Shown here in pieces: positions 8,995 to 17,909 of a stretch of 37,061 bases of DNA. This DNA is from Nitrospira sp. (GTDB taxonomy: Bacteria; Nitrospirota; Nitrospiria; Nitrospirales; Nitrospiraceae). Location of the stretch: the NCBI GenBank assembly GCA_016873455.1, contig VGXE01000015.1, positions 1-37,061 of the forward strand, given 5' to 3'. Below the pieces are notes generated by a model that was not told where the DNA came from, searched no databases, and saw only the letters and a program-made list of their open reading frames with translations. The stretch's first letter is position 1; each line of letters opens with the position of its first letter. The position numbers were made by a program, and so were the translations under genes.

Positions 8995-9777
8995 TCACAG
9001 CGGCTTCTCTAGACAAACGGTCATCACATGCGTCACTGCATCCTCGAGGCTGAACTGATGCAGGTATGGCAACGACGGCAGCGCATCGGTGATCGGTCCG
9101 CTTTCCTGCGACTCTTCATGCCGCACGACGAACCCCGCTTCCTTGAATAGCTTGATCCACTTGGATTTCCTAAGTCGGTTTGTATAGGAACTGCGATTCC
9201 ATCGCATGAGGTTCCACAACCATTCCGGATATCGCAAACAATCGAATGCTTTGTCAGGCTGAGGCTGCTCAACCCCATAAAACGTATGATCCCCTAGATC
9301 GATCAATGCAATCAGGGAGCCTCCAGGCCGCAGGACACGGAAACATTCCTTTACGGTCTGACCGGGGTAGCGCAAATGCTCGAACGCTGTATGGGACCAA
9401 ATGAGGTCGCAGGCCGATGATTCGAGGGGGAGCGTTCTGCCATCATAGCGCATGAACGTGACCCCTCCGCATCCCGCTTGATCCGGCGACCGATAGTCCA
9501 CGATGTCGATCGCCGTGCAGCTCTTGGCTCCCTCCACCCTCGCCTGCGCGAGGACTTCCAGCGTGTGGCCGGGGCCGATCTCAAGAATGTCCTTCCCTCT
9601 CACTGGGGAAAACCGCCCAAACAGCTCGAACACTTCACGAGCCTTGACAGGATCAGCGTTCACACCGGTCGAGTGATGGCGGTGAGCCAGCGTGGCGATA
9701 GGCTTCACCCCCATGAGAAGATTTTGAGCGATTTCAAGTGGGATCCACATGGCGCCGGGACTCGTCGTTCGTGGCAT
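8995..9777 (-). CDS. Class I SAM-dependent methyltransferase (glycan-associated)
   Basis: This protein of about 260 residues has the Rossmann methyltransferase motifs: ILEIGPGHTLEVLAQ (motif I), DIVDYR (acidic end of beta 2), DLIWSHTAFEHL (post-motif II) and CFRVLRPGGSLIALIDLG (motif III). The start is placed at ATG 9777, 17 bases after the stop of the glycosyltransferase. A longer frame exists upstream but overlaps that gene out of frame, so it is not coding. ATG 9750 is an alternative. The target is unknown. Its place directly after a GT4 glycosyltransferase suggests methylation of a sugar or lipid intermediate in surface polysaccharide synthesis. Confidence 0.8.
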   Translation of the reverse strand: MPRTTSPGAMWIPLEIAQNLLMGVKPIATLAHRHHSTGVNADPVKAREVFELFGRFSPVRGKDILEIGPGHTLEVLAQARVEGAKSCTAIDIVDYRSPDQAGCGGVTFMRYDGRTLPLESSACDLIWSHTAFEHLRYPGQTVKECFRVLRPGGSLIALIDLGDHTFYGVEQPQPDKAFDCLRYPEWLWNLMRWNRSSYTNRLRKSKWIKLFKEAGFVVRHEESQESGPITDALPSLPYLHQFSLEDAVTHVMTVCLEKPL

Positions 9778-9793
9778 TGCCGCAGGACACCGT

Positions 9794-10972
9794 CTAGTGA
9801 ACAGTCTGGGCGACGATTCCGGCTCGATGTCCGGTGAGCAGCCGCTCATAGATCTGTTCATATCGCCGCACCGTTTCGTCGATGTAAAATTCCTGCGGCA
9901 GTCGAAGGGGCTCGGACAGACACACATCCGGTGAGTCTGCATTGTTCGACAACCGGCGGATGACCGCGTCTGCCAATCCTTCAATGTCGCCAGCCTGGCA
10001 GAGCTCTCCCACCGCCTGGTCGACGACGACTTCGTCAGCCCCTCCCACGTTCGTGGCGACCACGGGCACACCGGCAGCGCGCGCTTCAAGCAACACTCGC
10101 GGCAAGCCCTCCCAGTGTGATGTCAGTAGAAACGTATCCAGTGCCTGCATGATCGCCGGAACATCCCGCCGCCACCCTGCTACACACACGCGATCTTGAA
10201 TCCCGTACCGTGCGATGAGCGCTTCCACTCTTGGTCGCAACTCGCCGTCTCCCACGAGCACGAATCGGACATCGGGGAGCGCGGCGATGACCCGCTGTGC
10301 CACCGCGATACAATCCTCCGGAGCCTTCTGAGGTTTGAAACACGCCACACTTCCCACCAATCGTGTGTTCGCCTGCGCGCCAAACTCCCCTCTGATTCGT
10401 TTTCGCTCACCCCTATCGACGGCCCGCTGAAACGGCTGCGGATCAATCCCTGGTCTCACCAACCCAACATTGTCGCGGAACAAGCCCCACGAATGCCCCT
10501 TGCTGATATCGGCCTGGGACACGGCAATCCAATGTGTCGTAATCCAGCCTGTGAACCGTTCGATCATGATGAGCAGGCGTTGGAGCCACTGAGGCTGTGC
10601 CGGGGTGATGCCGTACCCGTGAATCGTATGCACAATGACGGGAACCCCGGCGAACCACGCAGCCCAGCGCCCGAGAATTCCTGCCTTGGAACTGTGTGTA
10701 TGAACAACGGCGGGCCGAAGACGCCGCAGAAGTGCGGTCAACTTGACCAATGCCATGAGATCACCGGCGAAGCGGATTGACCGCCCCAGCTCAGGCAGAA
10801 TATGGACGTCTACATCAGAACGCCGTTGGGCCTCATCCGTCAACAATCCGCCTGGCCCGGCAATCAACGCCGCGCGAAACTTTGAACGGTCCAGGCGTGA
10901 CACGGCATGGAGGGCGACCTCCTGGGCCCCGCCCAATTCCAGCTTCGTGATGATATGACAGACGGTGTCCAC
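9794..10972 (-). CDS. GT4-family glycosyltransferase
   Basis: A 392-residue GT-B glycosyltransferase. The N-terminal domain starts CHIITKLELGGAQEVAL, the acceptor-side glycine loop of GT4 enzymes, and continues VVHTHSSKAGILGRWAA and HTIHGYG. The C-terminal domain has RFVLVGDGELRP and the family E-x7-E motif in SHWEGLPRVLLEARAAGVPVVATNVGGADEVV, which binds the nucleotide-sugar. It would transfer a sugar from UDP- or GDP-sugar to a lipid-linked or surface glycan at the cytoplasmic membrane. The donor and linkage cannot be predicted. It sits between the truncated FAD oxidoreductase (10 bases upstream) and the methyltransferase (17 bases downstream), so the three were probably one operon. Confidence 0.9.
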   Translation of the reverse strand: MDTVCHIITKLELGGAQEVALHAVSRLDRSKFRAALIAGPGGLLTDEAQRRSDVDVHILPELGRSIRFAGDLMALVKLTALLRRLRPAVVHTHSSKAGILGRWAAWFAGVPVIVHTIHGYGITPAQPQWLQRLLIMIERFTGWITTHWIAVSQADISKGHSWGLFRDNVGLVRPGIDPQPFQRAVDRGERKRIRGEFGAQANTRLVGSVACFKPQKAPEDCIAVAQRVIAALPDVRFVLVGDGELRPRVEALIARYGIQDRVCVAGWRRDVPAIMQALDTFLLTSHWEGLPRVLLEARAAGVPVVATNVGGADEVVVDQAVGELCQAGDIEGLADAVIRRLSNNADSPDVCLSEPLRLPQEFYIDETVRRYEQIYERLLTGHRAGIVAQTVH

Positions 10973-10981
10973 TGATGGACT

Positions 10982-11803
10982 CTATGCAGGTATGGCCTGT
11001 GCGGCCGGCATGCGAAGTTGTTCTGCCAGCCGCTTTCCCTGTCCGATCGCGTCTTCCATCGACGTGTGCTCCCAGCGCCCGTATCGCCCGATGGAATAGA
11101 TACCTCGGCGCTCCAGCTCAGCCACAATCGCGGGGACCGCACGCGCACGATGTTGATCGAAATACACGTAGGCATAATGCAGATCCTTCACATCGGCGAC
11201 GACCAATTCATCACTCGGCTTCAAGATTCCCGCCTGCTCCAAACCCTGCCTCGAACGCGCGATCAATTCTTCATCCGATAGCCGCTCTGTGGGCCGATGA
11301 GAGAGCTCGACATACATCGAACTGCATCCCGAACGTCCCAACGCGGGAGAAAAGTTCATGGGGAAACCCACGCGGTAGAACGGATAGGCTGGTTCAGGAA
11401 AATAGAGCCAGTGTTTGTCCGATACCTGTTCACGTGCCACCGCCAGATTGACGTTGGACACGGACACCCATCGCAACAGTTCCGCGGCATCCTTCAAATG
11501 CTGCGGGAAATCCACACATCGCTTGAGAAGTTCGGGAATCGGGATGGTTGAAACCAATGACTCATATGGCGCCTCTTTGGATCGGCCGTCCTCTCGGTTG
11601 CGAAACACCGCCCGCCGCCGCTTCGTATCCACCTCCATCAGTTCCATGCCGCTTTCCACACCGTGGATGCCTGGGAGAAAGGATTCCGGCAGCACCTTAA
11701 TCCCGTCAGAAGAGAGCACCTGTCCTATCTCCATAATCTGCTCAGAAACGCCAAGAATTGGCACTTTTGCTGGCCCTGCACACTTCCTGGAACAGGGACA
11801 CAC
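10982..11803 (-). pseudogene. 5'-truncated FAD-dependent oxidoreductase (amine oxidase/UDP-galactopyranose mutase-like)
   Basis: The 273-residue frame matches only the C-terminal part of flavoproteins found in polysaccharide loci: LVSTIPIPELL, HWLYFPEPAYPFYRVGFPMNFSP, YVELSHRP, and the closing GIYSIGRYGRWEHTSMEDAIGQGKRLAEQL. Intact members are about 430-480 residues and begin with a GxGxxG FAD-binding loop. No such loop is present, and the only start is a GTG followed by an atypical Cys-rich stretch. Only 90 bases separate it from the TPR gene, so roughly 160-200 N-terminal residues are missing, and I found no piece of them in other frames. Without the dinucleotide-binding fold it should be inactive. 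It looks like a deletion scar in a glycan operon. Confidence 0.7.
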
Positions 11804-11892
11804 GATACCGGTGTCGGATATTCAGAGGACAAATTGAGTTATGGACGGTCGAAGAGTCGTACGACTCGATGTGGGAGAGCGTGCGATGACGG

Positions 11893-13728
11893 CTACGGAG
11901 TGGCCTGCTGAGTTTGTATCTTCCCTGATACACGGCGCTTGGCCTGTTGGATACGGTCTTCCTGCGACGGGTCGCCCATACCCTGTTCACGGAATCGCTG
12001 GAACAGCTTCTCGTTGGAGGGATCGAGCTCAAGCGAGTGGAGCCATGCTTCTCGGGCAGCGGAGAGGTTCTGTTGCTTGATATAAATTTCGCCCAGATGC
12101 TCGTAGATGACCGGATCGTCACCGACCAGCGAAACCGCCCGTTTGATCTCCGTCAAGGCTTCGGCCAACAGCCCAGACTTGTAGAACGCCCAACCCAGGC
12201 TATCGACGTAGTAGCCGTTCTCCGGTTTGAGCGCCACGGCCCTCCTGATGAGCGACAGGGCCAGGTCGATCTTAATGCCCCGTTCAGCGTAGCTGTAGCC
12301 AAGATAGTTGAGCGCGTCGGCATGATGAGGGTCCAGCGAGAGCGCCGTTTCCATCGCACGAACGACATCGTCGAAGCGGTTCAACTTGTCATACGCCGTC
12401 CCAAGATTGAAATGCAGGTCGGCACTCTTCGGATTGTGGCGAACGCCTTCTTCAAAAGCCGACGAAGCTTTTTCGAATTGATCGCTTTGCAAATAGGCAA
12501 GTCCCAGGACGATGTGCGGCTCCGGTTGCTTTGGCGCAATCCGCACCGCGTCGCTGAGATGTGTGATGGCGTCTGGGAATTTCTTCTGACGGTATTGGAG
12601 CACACCCAAATGGATGTGGCTATCGGTAAAGTTTGGATCCTGCTGAAGGTTGAATTGGTATGCCTCGACGGCCTTCGGCACGTCTTTGGTCTCTTCATAG
12701 AGATAGCCCAGATAATCACGCACTTTGAGCTCACCCGGCCTGACTTTGAGGATCGCCGTGAGCCGGTCGATGGCCTTCACGAATTCCTTCTTTTCTCCGT
12801 AGATCAACGCGATTCTCAGCTGGGCATCCAGATCGGTCGGATCGTCTTCCAGGATCCGTTCCAGCTCAGCGAGCCCGCCCGCATAGTCTTTGGTCGTCAT
12901 ATAGAGCTGAATCAGGTGTTGCCGAATGTCCTTATTCCGCGGATTGACCTGGTGCAGATACTTTTGCAGGACCGCAATAGCCTTTTCTTTCTCTTGGCGA
13001 GACTCATGGAGCGACGCTTGAGCCAAGTAGGCCGGCTCAAAAGACGGGCTCACCGCCATGGCCCGATCAAAACTTGCCACGGCTTGTTCGGCGTTCCCTG
13101 CTTCAAGAGAGATGCGCCCCAGATAATACAGGCCGATCGGAGAGTCCGGCACGTATGTCAACCCCTGCTTGACCGTCTGTTCCGCCTCCGCCGTCCGTTT
13201 CTGGTTGAGGAGAATAATCCCTTTGGGAAAGTAGGCTTCGCCTCGGTCTGGAGCCCGCTCGATCGCTTTATCCAGAAGCCGAAGCGCGCGATCCGGCTTG
13301 CCGGCACCGACCAAAATCCCGGCCATTTGCGTCAGCAGTTGCGCTTCCTGGCCGCTCCCCTCGCCCACCTCTTCCGCCATCTGCGCAGCCTGGGAAAGAT
13401 TACCCAGCCCAAAATAGATCCCGGCCATGCGCGCCTTCACTTCGCGAGAGAACGGGTCGGCTTTGAGGGCGATCTGATATTCCCGCAGCGCTTTGTCACT
13501 GTCCTGCGCGAGTTCTGCTTGATACCCAAGCATGAAATGATACGTCGCGGACGAGTCTGGAGGGGGGGCTATTGACTGTTTCACTGTCGTGGCCTTCGCG
13601 GGAACCGGCCCCCGCGAATTCGGTGCCGCCACACAGGCCATAAGGACACACGGCACCAGCCCCAAGGAGAGGCACTTCACAAATGTGGGAACCCAACGAA
13701 CCTTAGTCATTCGATCGCACACGGACAT
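11893..13728 (-). CDS. TPR-repeat outer-membrane-type lipoprotein
   Basis: A 611-residue protein with a lipoprotein signal: LVPCVLMAC ends at Cys32, the likely acylated residue. ATG 13710 (MTKVRW) is an alternative start; neither has a strong ribosome-binding site. The rest is almost entirely tetratricopeptide repeats, about a dozen 34-residue units. Recognisable examples are EYQIALKADPFSREVKARMAGIYFGLGN, FPKGIILLNQKRTAEAE, FNLGTAYDKLNRFDDVVRAMETALSLDP and ALNYLGYSYAERGI. TPR superhelices are protein-protein scaffolds, and lipoproteins of this type often serve envelope assembly or pilus and polysaccharide export. The specific partner is unknown. It lies 94 bases downstream of dnaB on the same strand and may be the operon's last gene. 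The long plus-strand frame over it is an artefact. Confidence 0.85.
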   Translation of the reverse strand: MSVCDRMTKVRWVPTFVKCLSLGLVPCVLMACVAAPNSRGPVPAKATTVKQSIAPPPDSSATYHFMLGYQAELAQDSDKALREYQIALKADPFSREVKARMAGIYFGLGNLSQAAQMAEEVGEGSGQEAQLLTQMAGILVGAGKPDRALRLLDKAIERAPDRGEAYFPKGIILLNQKRTAEAEQTVKQGLTYVPDSPIGLYYLGRISLEAGNAEQAVASFDRAMAVSPSFEPAYLAQASLHESRQEKEKAIAVLQKYLHQVNPRNKDIRQHLIQLYMTTKDYAGGLAELERILEDDPTDLDAQLRIALIYGEKKEFVKAIDRLTAILKVRPGELKVRDYLGYLYEETKDVPKAVEAYQFNLQQDPNFTDSHIHLGVLQYRQKKFPDAITHLSDAVRIAPKQPEPHIVLGLAYLQSDQFEKASSAFEEGVRHNPKSADLHFNLGTAYDKLNRFDDVVRAMETALSLDPHHADALNYLGYSYAERGIKIDLALSLIRRAVALKPENGYYVDSLGWAFYKSGLLAEALTEIKRAVSLVGDDPVIYEHLGEIYIKQQNLSAAREAWLHSLELDPSNEKLFQRFREQGMGDPSQEDRIQQAKRRVSGKIQTQQATP

Positions 13729-13822
13729 TCATCTTTTTGAGCAGAGATGCTCGGCAGAGTATGTGGACTGGCTACACGTACGGAGGAATTATACCGAGCG
13801 AGGGATCAATGCGCAAACCGCT

Positions 13823-15175
13823 TCACGATTCACGAAGATCGAGGCTTTCGAATTTGGCAAACCGGTCATGGAAAAAGAGTTCCTTTTTCCCAATGGGCCC
13901 GTTGCGGTGCTTGCTCACGATGATATCCGCGATGCCTTTCCGTTCGGAGTTTTGGTCGTAGACCTCTTCGCGATAAATGAACATCACCACATCGGCATCC
14001 TGTTCGATGGCGCCGCTTTCCCGCAAGTCCGCCAGCATCGGAATGGGAGGTTTGCGGGCTTCGACGGCCCGACTCAACTGGGACAATGCCACGACCGGCA
14101 CGTTCAGTTCCTTAGCCAACGCCTTCAACGAGCGTGAAATGTCGGAGATTTCCTGCTGCCGAGATTCGGAATCACTGCGCCCCTGCATGAGCTGGAGATA
14201 ATCCACGATCAACAGATCGAGCCCCTTTTCAGCCTTCAGGCGGCGGGCTTTCCCGCGCATCTGCTGCACGGTAATGCCGCCCGCATCGTCGATATAGATC
14301 GGCGCCTGCTCCAACCGGCCTGCAGCTTCCGCCAACCGCCACCAATCTTCCTTTTGGAGCTTTCCTGTCCGCAAGGCATGAGAATCGACCCGCGCTTCTG
14401 AACTCAGCATACGCAGAACGATCTGCGGTTTCGACATTTCCAGGCTGAAGATGCCGACCACGGTATTGGCATGAATCGCCGCGTGGGTCGCAAACCCCAA
14501 GGCCAGGCTGGTCTTACCCATGCTAGGCCGGCCGGCTACCACGACCAAGTCGGACGGCTGCAATCCCGCAGTGAGGTCATCCAAATCATAGTAGCCGGTT
14601 GGGACGCCGGTCACATGCTCTTTTCGCTTGGACAGTTTATCCACCAGATCCAAGCTTTCCTTGATAATCTGGTTGATCGGGCTGAACGACCGTTCGAGCT
14701 TGCCCTGCGCGATGCTAAAGACCGATCGTTCCGCAAAGTCCAGCAAATCATCGATCGACGCCGTCCCTTCGTATCCTCTGCTCAACACTTCCGTCGAGGT
14801 GTTGATCAACTGCCGCGCCACGGCCTTGTCGCGGACGATCTTGCAGTGGTACCGGATGTTCGCCGAGCTCGGAACAATCTGGACCAGTTCGGCCAGATAG
14901 GCCGCCCCGCCGACCGACTCCAGCGCGCCCTGTGCCGTCAGCCGTTCGGTCAACGTAATCTGATCGATCACCTCACCGGTCTCGGAAAGGTCCAGCATCG
15001 CCCGATATATTTTTTTGTGCGCCGTCCGATAGAAGTCCTCCTCGACCACAAGCTCCATTGCCTTCGGCATCGCAACATTATCCAACAGAATCGCGCCGAG
15101 CACGGATTGCTCCGCTTCCAGATTTTGGGGAGGCAACTTCGGTTGCGATAAGTCGACGGATGCAGCGGGACTCAT
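13823..15175 (-). CDS. dnaB: Replicative DNA helicase DnaB
   Basis: The hexameric 5'-3' helicase that unwinds DNA at the replication fork and recruits primase. The 450 residues are close to the usual 450-470. The N-terminal domain (about 15-115) starts with PPQNLEAEQSVLGAILLDN. The RecA-like domain has Walker A GRPSMGKT (215-222), FSLEMSK, LLIVDYLQLM (Walker B), and VPVVALSQLSRAVEARKPPIPMLADLRESGAIEQDADVVMF, ending in KHRNGPIG (arginine finger and hairpin). DnaB genes often carry inteins at the P-loop, but this one is uninterrupted. Its ATG overlaps the hisZ stop by four bases (ATGA), suggesting translational coupling. Confidence 0.97.
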   Translation of the reverse strand: MSPAASVDLSQPKLPPQNLEAEQSVLGAILLDNVAMPKAMELVVEEDFYRTAHKKIYRAMLDLSETGEVIDQITLTERLTAQGALESVGGAAYLAELVQIVPSSANIRYHCKIVRDKAVARQLINTSTEVLSRGYEGTASIDDLLDFAERSVFSIAQGKLERSFSPINQIIKESLDLVDKLSKRKEHVTGVPTGYYDLDDLTAGLQPSDLVVVAGRPSMGKTSLALGFATHAAIHANTVVGIFSLEMSKPQIVLRMLSSEARVDSHALRTGKLQKEDWWRLAEAAGRLEQAPIYIDDAGGITVQQMRGKARRLKAEKGLDLLIVDYLQLMQGRSDSESRQQEISDISRSLKALAKELNVPVVALSQLSRAVEARKPPIPMLADLRESGAIEQDADVVMFIYREEVYDQNSERKGIADIIVSKHRNGPIGKKELFFHDRFAKFESLDLRES

Positions 15176-16269
15176 GGACGTGTCCTTCCTCCACCCCTGG
15201 GCCGGCTGTTGGTCCTGCTCTCGGAATGGTTCCGGGACAAGCTGAGCCCACGAAACACCCGGTCCACATTCAACGCAAACCCGGTCGAGGGCAGCTGCCT
15301 CCCGAACCGTCCAATCAAATGGTTGTACCGGCCGCCGCCGCCGAGCTCCACTCCAATGCCCTCGGCAAACACGTCGAACACAATCCCGTCGTAATAATCA
15401 AATCCGCGAAATTCGCCCAAATCCAAGAACAGGACATCCTGATAGCCGGCACGGCTCAACAATCGATACACCTGCGCCAGCCGATCGAGCGACTCGGTCA
15501 GGGTCCGATCGTTGCCGGCCAATCGGCGGCCTCTCGCGATAACGCCGGCATTTCCGGACAATTCGGGCGCCTCCAGGATCATTTGGGCGAATCGAGCGGA
15601 GATCTTCTCCTGACGAAGGATTTCGTGAAGTTTCGGGAGGTCTTTCTTGGCGGCGGCGTGTTCCGCGCGCTTTTGTCCGGCGCTCGATAAGCCGGCCCGC
15701 GCCAGCAACCCCTTGAAAAACCCGACATGCCCCAGCGACACCTTGAATCTGGCGAGGCCTAGTTTCCGCAAACATTCGATCAGTAGCGCGATGATTTCTC
15801 GATCCGACGAGGGATCGTCCGCGCCGATGAGCTCCGCGCCGACCTGGAAGATTTCCCGATCACGGCCGGCATGTTCCGGCTCATGCCGAAAGACCGTAGT
15901 CCGGTAGGCCACCCGCAACGGCATGCGATCACCCATCATCCCCATGGCGACGGTGCGAGCAATTTGCGCAGTGGCATCGGGACGGAGCAGAAGAAGCCGG
16001 CCGGTCGCCCGATCCGGGATCTTGTAACATTTCTCCACCAGTTCCGGTTCAAGTCCCGGCGCCAAGACGTCGAGATACTCGAAGGTCGGCAGGATGATTT
16101 CGTCGTAGCCCCGCCCGGCCAGGACCCCGATAAGGTCGGACTCGATCGCCCGAAAGCGGCACGCGGCTTCCGGAAGAATTGTGGCCATTCCCGCGGGGAC
16201 GAGGGACCGTTCTTTCAACGGATGGCCCTGCCCCGCCAGCGCGCTGTGCTTCGAAGGAGCAGAAGCCAT
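15172..16269 (-). CDS. hisZ: ATP phosphoribosyltransferase regulatory subunit HisZ
   Basis: HisZ is a catalytically dead HisRS paralogue that activates short-form HisG in the first step of histidine synthesis. The protein is about 365 residues, shorter than HisRS (about 420). It shows the class II fold motifs: VPAGMATILPEAACRFRAIE, YDEIILPTFEYLDVLAPGLE, LLLRPDATAQIARTVA (motif 2 region), VAYRTTVFRHEPEHAGRDREIFQVGAELIG, and the closing GGGGRYNHLIGRFGRQLPSTGFALNVDR. I see no C-terminal anticodon-binding domain, which favours HisZ over HisRS. ATG 16269 is chosen over the GTG at 16275. It follows serA by 25 bases and overlaps dnaB by four. Its presence predicts a short HisG elsewhere. Confidence 0.9.
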   Translation of the reverse strand: MASAPSKHSALAGQGHPLKERSLVPAGMATILPEAACRFRAIESDLIGVLAGRGYDEIILPTFEYLDVLAPGLEPELVEKCYKIPDRATGRLLLLRPDATAQIARTVAMGMMGDRMPLRVAYRTTVFRHEPEHAGRDREIFQVGAELIGADDPSSDREIIALLIECLRKLGLARFKVSLGHVGFFKGLLARAGLSSAGQKRAEHAAAKKDLPKLHEILRQEKISARFAQMILEAPELSGNAGVIARGRRLAGNDRTLTESLDRLAQVYRLLSRAGYQDVLFLDLGEFRGFDYYDGIVFDVFAEGIGVELGGGGRYNHLIGRFGRQLPSTGFALNVDRVFRGLSLSRNHSESRTNSRPRGGGRTRP

Positions 16270-16294
16270 ACCCACCTGCGAGCGCCGCCTGCCG

Positions 16295-17893
16295 TTACGA
16301 CAGGCTGGCGACTTTGACGGAAAGAATGTTGGAACTGGATTTGATGTGGCCCAAGACCTCGGCGGGAAACTCCGTATCCGACTCGATGATCAACAACGCG
16401 TCTCCACCCCGTTTCTCCAACGCGCACTGCATCCGCACGATATTGATTCCCTTGTCGCCGAGCACCTGCCCGACCATGCCGATGACACCGGGGCGGTCCA
16501 TATTATGGATGAACAGCAGATGACCTTCCGGCACCATTTCCACCTTGAATTGGTTGATCTCGACGACCCGGGCCTCTTTCTTGTGATACAGCGTACCCGC
16601 AACCTGGTGGGACACTTTCCCTGCCTCGACACGCACCCGAATTAGACTGATAAAGTCGCCGGCATCGGAGCTCTTGATCTCTTTGACTTCGATCCCGCGC
16701 TCCTTGGCCACCGTCGGCGCATTCACGTAATTGACCGGATGCTCCATCATCGGAGACAGCAGCCCTTTTAGCACGGCAATGGTCAACGGGGCGACCGACA
16801 ACGATGCCACTTCCCCGCTGTATTCCACCGTGACCCGTTCGATCCCGCCCTGCGACAACTGCATCTGCAGTGAACCGAGTTTTTCCGCAAGCGTCAGGAA
16901 CGGCTGTAATCGAGGCAGCAGGTCGGGAGAGACGGACGGGATATTGACCGCCCCCTTTGCCACGCCTCTGGTGAAATAATCGACGATCTGCTCGGCAATG
17001 CCGATGGCGACATTTTCCTGCGCCTCGGCGGTCTGCGCCCCGATATGCGGGGTGCAGATGAAATTGTCCATCGCCAGCAACGGATTGTCCGCTTTCACCG
17101 GCTCATCCTCAAACACGTCGAAGGCCGCCGCCGCCACACGTTTTGTTTTCAAGGCCTCGCAGAGATCCGTTTCATTGACGATCCCTCCACGGGCGCAGTT
17201 GACGATGACTACGCCCGGCTTCATCGTCTCAATGACCTTGGCGTTGATCAGCGACTTGGTCTCCGGCGTCAGCGGAGTATGCACGGACACGATGTCCGCC
17301 CGGCGGAATAATTCAGGCAACTCCACGAGCGACACACCCATTTTCTCGGCCCGCTCGGGCGCCAAATAGGGATCATACGCAATGACGTTCATCGAGGCGC
17401 CCTGCGCGAGCTTTGAGAGATAGCCGCCGATCTGGCCGATCCCCACGATGCCGAGCGTCTTGTTGTAGAGCTCGATCCCCATGAACTTGTCTTTTTCCCA
17501 CTTGCCCTGCTTGACCGAAGCCGTTGCCTGGGGAATCTTGCGGCACGCCGAGAAGATCATCGCCATGGTATGTTCCGCCGTCGTCACCGTATTACCGCCC
17601 GGCGTATTCATGACGACGACGCCCCGCCGCGTCGCGGCGGGAGTATCGACATTGTCCAACCCGGACCCGGCCCGCCCCACTACCTTTAATTTTTGCGCGG
17701 CAGCGATGAGTTCCGCCGTCACCTTCGTACCGGATCGCACGATCAATCCGTCGGCATCCTGAATTTCCTTAAAGAGCTCTTCTTTCGGCATCTTGGATTT
17801 CACCACGACGGTGAACCCGGCCTTTTCCAGCAGCTCCACACCCTGCTTTGACAGACTGTCGCTGACTAAAATCTTCATCGGTGGGGTACCCAT
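16295..17893 (-). CDS. serA: D-3-phosphoglycerate dehydrogenase (long form)
   Basis: SerA oxidises 3-phosphoglycerate to 3-phosphohydroxypyruvate with NAD+, the first step of serine synthesis. The 532-residue length is the long type, with catalytic, ASB and ACT domains. The NAD-binding loop is GIVGIGQIGG (148-157). The catalytic residues fit Arg235 (NCARGG), Glu264 (FEDEP) and His283 (CTPHIG). The C-terminal ACT domain (PGVIGMVGQVLGDKGINIVRMQ) is where serine feedback usually acts. ATG 17893 has GAGG a few bases upstream, while ATG 17878 (MKILVSD) is closer to the family N-terminus. It lies 16 bases after the aminotransferase, which fits a shared serine/glyoxylate role. Confidence 0.96.
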   Translation of the reverse strand: MGTPPMKILVSDSLSKQGVELLEKAGFTVVVKSKMPKEELFKEIQDADGLIVRSGTKVTAELIAAAQKLKVVGRAGSGLDNVDTPAATRRGVVVMNTPGGNTVTTAEHTMAMIFSACRKIPQATASVKQGKWEKDKFMGIELYNKTLGIVGIGQIGGYLSKLAQGASMNVIAYDPYLAPERAEKMGVSLVELPELFRRADIVSVHTPLTPETKSLINAKVIETMKPGVVIVNCARGGIVNETDLCEALKTKRVAAAAFDVFEDEPVKADNPLLAMDNFICTPHIGAQTAEAQENVAIGIAEQIVDYFTRGVAKGAVNIPSVSPDLLPRLQPFLTLAEKLGSLQMQLSQGGIERVTVEYSGEVASLSVAPLTIAVLKGLLSPMMEHPVNYVNAPTVAKERGIEVKEIKSSDAGDFISLIRVRVEAGKVSHQVAGTLYHKKEARVVEINQFKVEMVPEGHLLFIHNMDRPGVIGMVGQVLGDKGINIVRMQCALEKRGGDALLIIESDTEFPAEVLGHIKSSSNILSVKVASLS

Positions 17894-17909
17894 GCGCGTC
17901 CTCGTCTCG

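Noticed and set aside
11947-13575. 542-codon plus-strand frame opposite the TPR lipoprotein
   Set aside because: The minus strand encodes a clean array of TPR repeats with a lipoprotein signal. The plus frame has no known domain.
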